Below the pieces are notes generated by a model. It was given only the letters and a program-made list of their open reading frames with translations, had not been told where the DNA came from and did not search any database. A stretch of 64,000 bases of DNA, taken from the NCBI RefSeq assembly GCF_000208745.1, contig NC_030854.1, positions 2,491,236 through 2,555,235 of the forward strand. Reading direction: 5' to 3'. This document shows positions 27,401-44,536 of this stretch, piece after piece; positions within the stretch are counted from its first letter, which is position 1; each line of letters opens with the position of its first letter. A program made the translations under genes and the position numbers. The stretch is from Theobroma cacao. Lineage: Eukaryota; Streptophyta; Magnoliopsida; Malvales; Malvaceae.

Positions 27401-30400
27401 CTTATGCATTACCTATCTAATGGTCTTTACCTAAGAAATAATGTGGAATTTAATGGTATATATAATCATTTGCTTGTTCTTGGAAAGAGATTTGAGGTGT
27501 TTGCAAAGTTGTTTTTGTCTTATTCAGATATCCCTGTTGAGGACTTGCCTCTGTCAGTATTAATACAAAAATTACAAAGTGCATTGTCATCTTTGGAAAA
27601 TTTCCCTGTTATTCCAAGCCACGGATTCAAGCAGAAAACTTCATTTGCTACTGTCCCAAATGGACGTTGCATTATGTATCCATGTTTTAGGGTTCGTTTT
27701 GTGAGGGGAGAGGGGGAGACCTGCCTATCTGATTGCCCTGAAGATATTTTGACTGTAGATCCTTTTTCTTCATCAGATGCCATTGAAGGATATCTTTGGC
27801 CCAAAGTTTTCATTAAAAGAACAGAAAATGGGGAATCAGATGCCGAAGCATTGGAACAGATGGAAAGTCAACCTATTCATTTGCCATCAAATGCAAACTC
27901 TAGTCAAGGCGAGAGTTCTGGTTTTATAGACAGCATGTCCGCTGATTTGCCTGAGATGCAGGTGACTCTTGCAGTTTGACTTTAAATGAGTATAATTATT
28001 TAGTAGCATGACCTTTTTCTTGCATATCTTTATCTATTATGGTGTTTGTGATGATTTTTTAGCTTTACTCAATTCTTGCAGTTATGCTTTCCTGCAGGAA
28101 GATGAGGCTAACTTATCACAGTTTGCCTCTGAAGAAGTGCATTTCAGAGAATCAAATTCTGGTGAAACAATGTCTTTGGATGAAACTAATATGGTGTGTA
28201 TTGGTAGTTTATTATTGGTTTACATCTTGTATGTATCATATGAGCCTGCTTAAATTACTAGTTTAATTGTCTATATTGTGGTTTTTTCTTATTGAAAGGA
28301 GTGCTTTGATTTAGAAAGAAACTCTACCCACTCTCACTGACTGCAAATTGCATTATGTTTCAGGGCTCTACTGCACAAGTACAACAGTTTCCTACAGAGT
28401 CAACTACAAAAATGAAACCTCAGTGTTCTGCATCTGGTAACAATGACAATGAAGATTCTTCACCTAGACTATTGCTTTATCTAGAAGGGCATCAACTAGA
28501 TCGAACTTTGACACTATATCAAGCAATTCTTCAACAGCTACTAAATTCAGAGAATGAATTTATTACATGGGCTAAATTGTGGACTCGAGTGTATACACTA
28601 ACATACAAGAAGGCTTTGGAATCTAAGCAAGATGATGCTCAAGAACATACATTGCTAGAACAGAAGTCCTCAATATCAGATAAAAATGTTGCCTCTATGC
28701 AGAATATGGAATTTTTTTCCAGCCTGTTTGCTTGCAAACTTGCTTCTAATTTGGATAAGTCAAGTCCTGCTTATGATATACTGTTTCTGCTGAAAAGCTT
28801 GGAAGGAATCAACAAATGTTCATTTCATCTAATGTCTTATGAGAGAATACGAGCTTTTGCTGAAGGTAGAATTGATAACTTGGATAATTTGAAGGTAATG
28901 GTTCATTCGGTGCCTCAAAATGAGTTTGTCAGCAGTAGGTTGACAGAAAAACTAGAACAGCAGATGCGTGATTCTTTTACTTTGTCCACTGGCGGTATGC
29001 CTTCATGGTGTAATCAGTTAATTGCTTCATGTCCCTTTTTGTTTAGCTTTGAGGCAAAATGTAAGTACTTCCGATTGGCTGCTTTTGGTCCACGAAGAGT
29101 TCAACTTCATACTACGTTACGCAGTAATTCAGGTGCTTCAAATGACAGGCAATCTACCGCAGCTGGTTTGCCTCGTAAGAAGTTTTTAGTTTGGCGGGAT
29201 CGAATTCTGGATTCTGCAACGAGGATGATGGACTTACATGCTCGTCATAAGGGACTTCTTGAAGTGGAATATAATGAAGAAGTCGGCACTGGTCTTGGTC
29301 CAACTTTGGAATTCTATACTCTTGTTTGTCATGAATTTCAGAAATCTGGCCTTGGCATTTGGAGAGAGGACTATAGGTCGATTATCACTTCAGAAACCTT
29401 GCCTGTTGTGGATTCTGGAATTCTGATAAACCCTTACGGGCTTTTCCCTCATCCATGGTCACCTACAACAGATTCATGCAATGGGATACAGTTCTCTGAA
29501 GTATTAAAAAAGTTTGTTCTTTTGGGTCAAATTGTTGCAAAGGCTATTCAAGATGGAAGGGTCCTGGATGTTCCCTTCTCCAAAGCCTTCTACAAAATAA
29601 TTCTGGGGCAGGTATTCTTCTGATCTTTAAATTCTAATCACGATTGAACTTTCCTATATGCTTGTAGTAAAAATTTAACTTTGCACTCTAGCTATTAAGA
29701 TGTGGAAGCTTTTGGATTGTAGGACCTTTGTTTGTATGACATCCAATCGTTCAACCCTGAGCTTGGTAGGACACTACTGGAGTTTCAGGCTATTGTTGAT
29801 CGGAAAATGCATTTGGAATCCATTTGTGTTGAAAACTCAACATTGAAACTAGATTTATGCTTTCGGAATACCAGGATTGAGGACCTTTGTCTTGACTTTA
29901 CCCTTCCTGGTTATCCAGATTATGTTCTTTCTTCCGAGTGTAATCACAAAATGGTAAGTATTTCTTAAATATGACTACATTCACTTCCCCTGAGATCCAC
30001 TGGTTGAATTCGAACTTGATTCACATTATTTACACATTGTTTCCAGGTAAATTTGGCTAACTTGGACAATTATATCAAGCTTGTTGTGGATGCTACCATA
30101 CATACTGGAATTGCCAGACAAGTTGAAGCTTTCAAATCTGGATTTAATCAGGTATGCATCATCATACACTACATGTTTTTGTAAAAGAAGTAAGCAAAAT
30201 GGTGATGTCTTCAATCCTAAAGTGTTCTAATTGACTAAAACTGACCATAGAGATGTTCAATTTATGCTACTTGATGTGGTGTAAACTTGAAGGAAATAAT
30301 GGTCAAATGATTCATGTGGCCATTCCTTTCATTTTTTGTTCATGAAAGAATTGTATTACTTTTTGTGTGATTTTACTATGAGAGATTCTTTAACAAGTTG

Positions 30401-32031
30401 ATCGAGTTAACATTGATGATTCAGTTTATCAGGAGGTAATTTGTTTTTGTGATATATGATCTATTGCTGTTCATCTATGTGTTCACAAGTCTGAAGTCTC
30501 TCTGCTTTATGAATAAATTGCACTTTAAATGTTACTCCTCTCTTCAACACAGTTATATAAGAGCCAGAGAAGGCAACTCCATTAAGACATACTGTTTTTA
30601 ATTTATTAATAATAAATTAGTGTAATTGTCCAACTTTTAAGACCAAAGTTAGGTATAAATATCGTTTTAGTGGCTTTTATAGAAATGACTATTAATCTGA
30701 TGCCCCTGGTTAAATAACTGATTTTTGTTTCCTTTGCACTGAAGGGTTTAATGAAGCAATTTGCTTTTCCAGTGACCCAGATGAGTCTCAGCCTAAGAAA
30801 ATTTTAGAAACATGATTATAATTCACCATCCTGCTGCATTGTGGTTGCTTCTCTATGCTGTGTTCCAAATGATATCATAAAGTTTAAGTTCTTCGCTTTT
30901 GTGGATATAGTTGATAGTTGATGAAATAGGGGAAAAGATAGAAGAGGTTCTATAAGATTGAGGGCTTCCATATTGAGGATTTGGTTATCACTAAAAGAAT
31001 TGTACTTCATCTATTTAATGTTTATTGTTCTAACTGTAGGTTTTAACAATCTTGTCACTTCAATTTTTCCCTCCAGGATCATATTAGGATTTTTTTTTCT
31101 TTTTTCCAATGAAAATAGAACAGAAAAAAGAATCCTTAAGATAGTGGTTTCCTCCTTTAATCTGTCTGTTTGTGGCTTTCATTCCAGGTTTTTGCAATTA
31201 AGCATCTCCATATTTTTACTGGGGAGGAACTAGAGCGTTTACTTTGTGGAGAACGTGATTTCTGGGCTGTACGTGTCTCTGTCACTTGATTAATCGACCT
31301 ATTGTGGGGGATATTGATAACCTTTACTAAGTTTTAATGTTGTTTTCTTAGCAGTTCAACGAACTTCTGGAACATATAAAGTTCGATCATGGATATACAG
31401 CTAGCAGTCCACCCATCATTAATGTTTGTGTTACTTGCATTTTCATTTCCTTTGCTCTCCACCCCCGTTTTCTCTTCCGCCCTCTGCTTTTCTTATCTGG
31501 TAAACTTCAAATGGTCATTTTCTCACTCCTTTTGGATCTCAGCTACTGGAAATTATACAAGAGTTTGAATATGCACAACGGCGAGCATTTCTGCAGTTTG
31601 TGACCGGCGCACCTCGGCTACCTCCAGGAGGTTTGGCTTCTCTAAATCCAAAATTGACGATTGTTCGCAAGGTCTGTCTGATTGATACCGTACACCTTAG
31701 TTTTGCAGTCGAATCTCACTTCTTTTTCTTCTTTTTGTTTTTGTCTTATCATGTATTTATCTCTTGAAAAAATTTTAACGTTTCCTTCAGCATAGTAGCA
31801 ATAGTGCTGATACAGAGCTGCCCAGTGTTATGACTTGTGCCAATTACCTGAAGTTGCCGCCTTATTCTTCAAAAGTAATCCTACGAAGCTCCTTATAATC
31901 ATGCAATACTATAGTCGTATTAAATTCCTTAAAAAGATTAACTGAAAAGAAATATCGGATTGCAGGAGAGGATGAAAGAGAAGCTGTTGTACGCGATAAC
32001 AGAAGGGCAAGGCTCGTTCCACCTTTCATAG
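24488..32031 (+). CDS. UPL4: HECT-type E3 ubiquitin ligase UPL4
   Basis: Ubiquitin-protein ligase that takes ubiquitin from an E2 on a catalytic Cys and passes it to substrates. Exons: 24488-25129, 25226-25336, 25422-25538, 25646-25804, 25900-26061, 26367-26519, 26603-26724, 26821-27961, 28098-28193, 28364-29611, 29723-29953, 30047-30151, 31188-31268, 31355-31423, 31543-31671, 31791-31874, 31966-32031, giving 1571 aa (the Arabidopsis protein is near 1500). The N-terminus ([17 protein letters not shown]) is diagnostic for UPL4 rather than UPL3. Acidic/Ser-rich residues to about 110 are followed by armadillo-like repeats over the next several hundred residues. The HECT domain covers the last 350 or so. 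The catalytic Cys is about residue 1538 in [18 protein letters not shown], and the protein ends [11 protein letters not shown]3, the paralogue, acts in trichome and seed traits; that role should not be assumed for UPL4. ATG 24488 is the conserved start. Confidence 0.95.
25879..26115 (+). repeat. 20-nt copied acceptor segment in UPL4 introns 4 and 5
   Basis: The 20 nt at 25879-25898, reaching into the AG acceptor of intron 4, recur exactly at 26096-26115 within intron 5. In the second copy the AG is lost (GGCAAT instead of GGCAGG), so it is unlikely to act as an acceptor. Confidence 0.85.
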
Positions 32032-32928
32032 CTTTTGCAGGTAATGATATGTGAATTGTAATTATTAGGTCGGTGGGTGTTGTACATGAAGTGTTAGCGG
32101 GAGAGGGAGTGGGAGTGGGGAGTTTGATGGGTGAAAGAGGAGCTGATTGTTGCGGGAACAAGAGGAAGCCCTATATGAGATTGCTGACAAATATTTGGTG
32201 GCAAATTTGTAAATAGAAGAACTGGAAATGATGCAGAATAGTTGTTTTAGTTCAAAGCCTGGGAGCTGTACAGGGAGAGATGGGAGGTTTTCAGATGGTT
32301 GGCTGTTCTTCCTTCACTTAATGCACAAAATTATGTACAGAGATTTCGTTTTTACTTTTCTTTTTTTTTTTTATTTAGAACTAGCTTTATTCAATCAATG
32401 AAACTGAAATTACTGAAATTAAAATATTTTTTTAATTGTGTTTGGGTTCAATTTAGAAAGCTTATGGAGTTATATGATTAAATTCTCATTTTTAGGCTTA
32501 ATTATAAAACCTGAAAATAATTAGGAGTCACAGTTGGGTGGTAATTTTGAGAAGGAAATTTAATTCAAGCGTTGGCTCGATGCAAAAGAGTTGAAAAATA
32601 AAAGAGATTTTGGGTTTTAAAAGTCTAAAATTAATCTTAAAGAAGAAAGAGAAATATGAAATCAGAAGGGCGTGCTCCCTATGTATTAGAAAGTTATATT
32701 TAGGGGATTAAAGAAAAAACAGAAAGTGAGCGCCAAGGAAACCTGCTTTAAACTTTTCCATTCAAGAGGAGGAACTAACTGTGAACGAGAGTTTGAGTGT
32801 TACGGGTGTGGATAAACAAGAAGAGAACATAATCCAGTCGACGTAGTGCGTCCTTTCTCCATTCAATCAAGAGAGGCAAATCTAAATCTTAATTCAAAAA
32901 CTTCTGTTCTCCCCCAAATGGACAAGCC
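32032..32928. other. Intergenic: UPL4 3' UTR and HCF152 promoter
   Basis: About 32032-32450 fits the UPL4 3' UTR. The remaining 450 bp would hold the HCF152 promoter and short leader. No other gene or repeat was seen. Confidence 0.6.
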
Positions 32929-35211
32929 ATGAATATTCCTCGACCCTCCCCATGCTCTTCCGCTTCCACTCCAACCCCTTCTTCTTCTTCGTCTTCTTCA
33001 TTTCCCTCCACTCTCCACTGGCTCTCTCCTCCTCCTCCTTCAGCCACCACTGCGACAACTACCTCTAAGCCCGCGAGTCTACGTCGCTTGGAAGCCACAG
33101 CCCACCAGCAAACTCAACCCACCGCTGATTTCTCTCTTTCCACTGATAGAAAGACTAACAACGATCAAACCCTTCTTTCACTCCTACGCCAAAGAAAAAC
33201 CGAACAAGCCTGGGACCATTACTCCCAATCCCCTCACCTCCCAACCCCGACTTGCCTAAGCCGCTTAGTCGCTCAACTCTCCTACCAAACCACTCCACTG
33301 TCCCTCACACGCGCACGTTCCATCATCACGCGTCTCCGCAATGAACGCCAGCTGCACCGTCTCGACGCCAACTCCCTCGGCCTCCTGGCCTCAGCTTCTG
33401 CAAAATCGGGGCATACCCTTTACGCCTCTTCCCTCATCAAGTCCATGCTTCGCTCTGGTTACCTCCCCCACGTCAAAGCATGGAGCGCCGTCGTTTCACG
33501 GCTCTCTACCGAGTCACCTTCAGAGTCGATAAACCTTTTCGACTCAGTAACTCGCCGAGTCAGACGCTTTGCGGATCCCACGATCGTTGCTGATTCCAAA
33601 CCCGACACGGCTGCCTATAACGCTGTGCTCAACGCTTGTGCTAATTTGGGGGACAAGAGTAAGTTTTTGAAACTGTTTGAGGAAATGTCTGAATGGGGTT
33701 GCGAACCTGATGTTTTGACTTATAATGTTATGATAAAGTTGTTGGCTAGAGCTGATAGGAAAGATTTACTTGTCTTTGTGTTGGAGAGGATTGTTGAGAA
33801 ACGAATACGTTTGTGTATGACTACTCTGCATTCCCTTGTTGCGGCTTATGTCGGATTTGATGATCTTGAAACGGCTGAGAGAATTGTTCAAGCTATGAGG
33901 GAACAAAGGAATGATCTTTGTAAGATTCTCCGGGACGCGAATTTGGAAGATTTAAATCAAGCTGAGGAAGATGAGGAGGAAGAGGAGGAGGAGGAGGAGA
34001 ATAGGAAAGATTTGAGTCAAAATGAGAAAGATGATATAGTATTTGAAAAGTTGCTTCCTAATTCGATCAAGCCAAGTAGTGAAGCACCATTATTGCCAAA
34101 AGTGTATGCACCTAATTCTAGGATTTATACAACTTTAATGAAAGGTTATATGAAGGCAGGTAGGGTTAGTGACACGGTGAGGATGCTAGAGGCAATGAGG
34201 CATCAGGGCGATAAGGCTAGTCATCCTGACCATGTTACATACACAACAGTCGTTTCTGCTTTTGTGAAGGCGGGGTTGATGGATAGAGCACGAGAAGTGC
34301 TAGCTGAAATGACTAGAATTGGTGTGCCTGCTAATTGGATTACTTATAATATTCTCCTGAAGGGTTATTGCCAGCAGTTGCAAATAGATAAGGCGAAGGA
34401 GTTACTAAGGGAGATGGCTGATGATGCAGAGATTAAGCCAGATGTAGTTTCATATAATATATTGATTGATGGGTGCATATTGATTGATGACAGTGCAGGG
34501 GCTCTTGCATTCTTTAATGAGATGCGGGAGAGAGGAATTGCTCCAACAAAGATCAGTTATACTACTTTGATGAAAGCTTTTGCTTTGTCTGGTCAACCAA
34601 AGTTAGCCAACAAGGTTTTTGATGAGATGCTTCGAGATCCACGGGTGAAAGTCGACTTGGTTGCTTGGAATATGTTGGTGGAAGGATATTCTAGACTGGG
34701 ACTTGTTGAAGAAGCAAAGAAAATAATCCAAAGAATGAAAGAAAAAGGATTTTACCCTAATGTTGCTACTTATGGTAGTCTGGCCAATGGGATTTCATTG
34801 GCTAGAAAACCAGGGGAAGCACTTCTGCTTTGGAAAGAGATAAAGGAAAGGTGCAAGATGAAAAAGGAAGGCGACAATCCATGTTCTGATTCTTCTTCTC
34901 CTCCACCATTGAAACCAGATGAAGGGCTGTTAGATACTTTGGCTGATATATGCGTGAGGGCTGCTTTCTTCAAGAAGGCCTTGGAAATTGTGGCTTGCAT
35001 GGAAGAGAACGGCATACCACCAAATAAGACCAAGTACAAGAAAATCTATGTGGAGATGCATTCCAGGATGTTCACTAGCAAGCATGCTTCACAGGCAAGG
35101 CAGGATAGGAGGATAGAAAGGAAGAGAGCAGCTGAGGCATTCAAGTTTTGGTTGGGTTTGCCTAATTCTTATTATGGGAGTGAGTGGCATTTTGAACCTA
35201 TAGATAGATGA
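32929..35211 (+). CDS. HCF152: Chloroplast P-type PPR protein HCF152
   Basis: Pentatricopeptide-repeat RNA-binding protein of 760 aa, intronless. In Arabidopsis, HCF152 (At3g09650) binds and stabilises processed RNAs between psbH and petB in the plastid psbB operon and is needed for cytochrome b6f accumulation. Visible features are a Ser/Pro/Thr-rich N-terminus (residues 1-65) that fits a transit peptide, and the family segment LLRQRKTEQAWDHY. PPR motifs of the kind PDVLTYNVMIKLLARA and PTKISYTTLMKAFALSG follow from about residue 220 to 690. An acidic Glu run lies at about 344-357. The C-terminus (RKRAAEAFKFWLGLPNSYYG) is strongly conserved in this orthologue group. The ATG shares MNI with the Arabidopsis protein. 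Orthology is from remembered sequence and also fits the MCM8 neighbour. Confidence 0.94.
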   Translation: MNIPRPSPCSSASTPTPSSSSSSSFPSTLHWLSPPPPSATTATTTSKPASLRRLEATAHQQTQPTADFSLSTDRKTNNDQTLLSLLRQRKTEQAWDHYSQSPHLPTPTCLSRLVAQLSYQTTPLSLTRARSIITRLRNERQLHRLDANSLGLLASASAKSGHTLYASSLIKSMLRSGYLPHVKAWSAVVSRLSTESPSESINLFDSVTRRVRRFADPTIVADSKPDTAAYNAVLNACANLGDKSKFLKLFEEMSEWGCEPDVLTYNVMIKLLARADRKDLLVFVLERIVEKRIRLCMTTLHSLVAAYVGFDDLETAERIVQAMREQRNDLCKILRDANLEDLNQAEEDEEEEEEEEENRKDLSQNEKDDIVFEKLLPNSIKPSSEAPLLPKVYAPNSRIYTTLMKGYMKAGRVSDTVRMLEAMRHQGDKASHPDHVTYTTVVSAFVKAGLMDRAREVLAEMTRIGVPANWITYNILLKGYCQQLQIDKAKELLREMADDAEIKPDVVSYNILIDGCILIDDSAGALAFFNEMRERGIAPTKISYTTLMKAFALSGQPKLANKVFDEMLRDPRVKVDLVAWNMLVEGYSRLGLVEEAKKIIQRMKEKGFYPNVATYGSLANGISLARKPGEALLLWKEIKERCKMKKEGDNPCSDSSSPPPLKPDEGLLDTLADICVRAAFFKKALEIVACMEENGIPPNKTKYKKIYVEMHSRMFTSKHASQARQDRRIERKRAAEAFKFWLGLPNSYYGSEWHFEPIDR

Positions 35212-35657
35212 CTATGCCTCTGGGTTAGTAAGGCCAAATGAACATTACTGTATACTTACTAATTGTAATTTAGTGAATGTAATGCATTACAAATTTCAGA
35301 TGAAAATTAATCAGTTAAATAGTGTTTCATGTAATGAAGTGAATGGTTTCTTTGCCATATATAATCTATAAATACTTTTGAGAATAAATGCAGAAGAGAT
35401 ACTCACTTCTGATTCCTACTAATGCTGAAGCTAAACTTCTGTTAGCACACAATTCCAGTTACTTACAGACTTACAGTAAGTAGTTCTAGTATACATAACA
35501 GCAATGAAACTGTCCATAGGTCATATTGTTACACCCAGTGCATTTTAGTAAAATGGTCAGAAGCCTTCCCCCACTTTCTCATGTTCAAGCATCTTGAAGC
35601 ATAATAGAATTTCACAGAAAGTGTAACTGGAGCCTACCTGTTCCATTATGATGGCAT
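35212..35657. other. Convergent 3' intergenic space, HCF152 / MCM8
   Basis: The two stop codons face each other 446 bp apart. This space must hold both 3' UTRs and polyadenylation signals. No other feature was seen. Confidence 0.7.
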
Positions 35658-41450
<5,793 letters not shown>

Positions 41451-41535
41451 CTCGACGGTGGTGAAGGTGATTTCAAACTTGGCCACCGAGTGTTCGTCAA
41501 ATTTCCGACGAGATTTGATTTGTTTATCCGCAACC

Positions 41536-41547
41536 TTTTTGGCGGGA
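41536..41547 (+). promoter_or_regulatory. E2F-like site upstream of MCM8
   Basis: TTTTTGGCGGGA matches the E2F consensus (TTTSSCGS) and ends about 86 bp upstream of the chosen MCM8 ATG. A TGGGCC site II-like element lies at 41642-41647. Both are common in S-phase and growth-linked plant promoters. The call rests on motif match only. Confidence 0.5.
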
Positions 41548-42707
41548 GAGTTGCGGGAGGGAAAAAATATTTTTCCTGGTTTTATAATTGGACATTTCGA
41601 CTGCCGTGGGAGCTTGTGGACCGACTTATTTAGGCCTAACATGGGCCGTCTTATGAATATCACTTTGAAATTTTAGAGATTTTTTTCCCTTTTTTGGTAT
41701 TTAGAATTAGTACATTATTTTTATTTGGTGTTGTGGAATATATTTTACTTTGTGCCCTTTGTAATTGGTGGCCGATATAAAATAGAAAATAAAATATTCA
41801 AAACTCTCAACGATATACTCTTATTGATTGAATTGATCGGGAATTGATAATTATTTATTTACTGATTTATATTTAATTATAATATTTATTTTTAAATAAC
41901 AATTCAAATTTATTGAATAATTTTTTAAAAAATATTGAAGTTTAAAGTTTAAATTATTTTTCTTTATTCTTAGACTAACTCATGGTAACAACAATGATTT
42001 ACTCTTTTAATGTTTGCCAAACAAACATTTCATTCGATGATACAAGAGTAATATTATTGATTCAGCCAAAAAGCGACGGTAAATTTATATTGAGACCTAT
42101 GCTTAATTTGTTTAGTTAATTGTTGAGTAATCAACTACTTGAAATAAAAATACATACATATATATATACAAAGAGAAAAAGGAACAAATCTAACGTTGTT
42201 TAACGATAAGGTTAATAAAAATGTTAACATCAATTCTAAACTTAAAGGTTATGGTTTGGAAAGATGTTTGATGATTGTATTTATATTTGATATATGGTTA
42301 GTATAAAACTTTTATACGTAATTAATTAGTCAAATATTATTGCTTGATTAATTAAATAAAATTAAAAATTATACATCTTAAAAATAAATAGTTAAAATTT
42401 ATACTTTTGCATATTTATGAGATATCATTACATGATTAAGTGATAATGTCTAGATAATATATATTGACAATGCATTGAATATAAACTCTTAAAAATTAAG
42501 ATAAATTAAGTTTTCTTATTAAGTCATATATACATATACAAATATATATGTATGTATGTGTATTAAGTCATATGTATATATGTATTAAGTCATATTGAAC
42601 AAACTAATTTTCACATTTTGATATGTTTTTCATTGGTTAAAAAAAATACGATGCTCAAAAAATTCTTAAACTATTTACAAAATTTTAAATAAGTTTTTAT
42701 TATTATA

Positions 42708-42790
42708 TTGCATATGAGGAATTGACTCATTAATTGTTGTATAATCTATTGTCTAAATAGCAGGGTTCAAATTTCATTTTCTCCAATAAA
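42708..42790 (+). mobile_element. Possible tRNA-like SINE fragment
   Basis: A segment of about 80 bp contains a B-box-like GCAGGGTTCAAATTTC at about 42762-42777. A weaker A-box-like stretch lies 30-40 bp before it, and a T/A-rich tail follows. It is too diverged to be a tRNA gene. Confidence 0.3.
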
Positions 42791-42841
42791 TAAAATGTTT
42801 TTACTTTTTTTTGTTTAATCAAGTACATATATTTTTATTTT

Positions 42842-43195
42842 AAGTTAAATAACACTTTATGCCTAAAAGTTAAGTGATTGTTATTAATCAAAATATTACT
42901 TGTTATTTTATACTCGCATGACACTAACGTGGTATTGATGTGAAAAATGAAAAATATTACATAATCGTGTTATCATATCATGTCAACGTCACGTAACATA
43001 AAATAATAAGTTAAATAACACTTTATGCCTAAAAGTTAACTGATTGCCATTAGTTACAATAACACCTGTTATATTATATTTACATGGTTTTGATGTGGTG
43101 TTGATGTGAAAGATAAAAAATATCATATAATCATATTATCATATTACATTCGCATATTATGTCAATGTCACGTAACATAAAATGACAAGTGACAT
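42842..43195. repeat. Imperfect tandem duplication, ~170 bp unit
   Basis: Two units start at about 42842 and about 43009 with AAGTTAAATAACACTTTATG and continue with GCCTAAAAGTTAA. Both contain a GATGTGAAAAATRAAAAATAT-like segment and end in TCAAYGTCACGTAACATAAAAT. The second unit carries a short extra stretch (TCATATTACATTCGCATA). Confidence 0.75.
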
Positions 43196-44536
43196 TTTTA
43201 ATAAGTGAACAATTATTCATGAGAGTTTATTTGGTATAAAATAAAATTACAAAGTTTTTTTTAGCTCAAAAAGAAAAATATAAAAATTTCATTGAACGTA
43301 ATAAAATAATAAAAAATTATTTAAATTTTTAAAAATAATTTATAAACTTTTTTTAAATATTATGCAAAAAAAAAAAGAGTTGATAATATCACTTTGGCAA
43401 AATAAGTTGCTTTGCATGATTAGTTTGACAAATAAGGTAAGTTGCTAAAATAAAATAATATATCTATGAAAAAAGGTACTTAAAAAGAAAATCTATGAAA
43501 AAGGGTTATTTGGATTCTAAGTTGAATCTTTGTGCCAGTTTTGTTATCAAGTTATATTTTATTTATTGTTTAAAATTTAAAGCACAAAAGACATAATATT
43601 TTAAAAGGTGTTGAATTATTTAAAAAAATTAAATAAGCTTTTATTTTTATTATCTTTAATCGAATGATTGTATTTTATTTGAATTAAATAAGATTTTATA
43701 ATTAACAATTAATTAATTATGATTATTATAATGACATAATTATTTGATATTTTTTTTATCTTAGTGTCATATAATATAAAAAATGATAAGTAATATTTTA
43801 ATTAATGAAAATTAATTAACTATTGTAAGAATTTATTTGAATCAAAATTTGAATAATTTAAAGATTTTTAAAACAAGTTGAGCCATCATTTAATTTTTGT
43901 TTTATAGATGATAAAATCTATATTTTCAAATTAATTTTTTGAATTTAGAGAAGAAGGTTTCAAACTTTGTTCTTTTAAAATAAAGATTATATACCAATTA
44001 ATTAATTAAATGCTAGTGTGCATATTCCCAAATTAGTTAACTTGATGTTAATCCAAGTTAATCACATGATAGTTAACTTTTCCAACTTCATAATAAGCTG
44101 ACACGTGGAAAATCACAAATCAACACTAGTCCATCACCTGCTCTTTTGAACTAAACCCTTCCGATCTCCGCCACGTGCCCACAAGATCGTCACACATTTT
44201 AAAGGGACCCGAAACCAAAAACCAGTTCCGGGAAACTCCAGACACGACCTCCCCTTCCCTTCCCTCTCTTTCTCTCTCTCTCCCCAAAACCCTACCAGGA
44301 TTTTTCAATTTTTTACTCTTGAACTAGGGCAACTCCATTTATATTCGAGCATCAAAATCAAGTAAACGACGGTACACAGCTCTTCTGTTTATTAATTTTA
44401 TTCGCTAGTGTATCTCTTTACTAATTGGGTTTATATCAGTTTTTTTTTTGAGCTGTTAATGGTTTGTTAGGTTTTGTTTTTTTAGTGAATTAGGGTTTTT
44501 AATGTTTTCAGTTTATTTTATTTTTAGGGTTCTTCA

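Larger units (their letters stand above)
41548..44536. other. Divergent intergenic region MCM8 / PWWP gene, AT-rich with repeats
   Basis: Apart from the promoters at both ends, this is AT-rich, stop-rich sequence. It contains the tandem duplication at 42842-43195 and a possible SINE at 42708-42790. A diverged AT-rich repeat at about 43600-43880 resembles 17800-18060. From 44100 on it becomes GC- and CT-richer. A leader intron of the PWWP gene is likely, with an acceptor (TTTTTAG) at 44527, ten bases before the ATG. Confidence 0.6.

Noticed and set aside
41451..41663. N-terminal extension of MCM8 from ATG at 41663
   Set aside because: The frame is open, but the extension overlaps an E2F-like promoter element, and its basic sequence does not resemble MCM8 N-termini.
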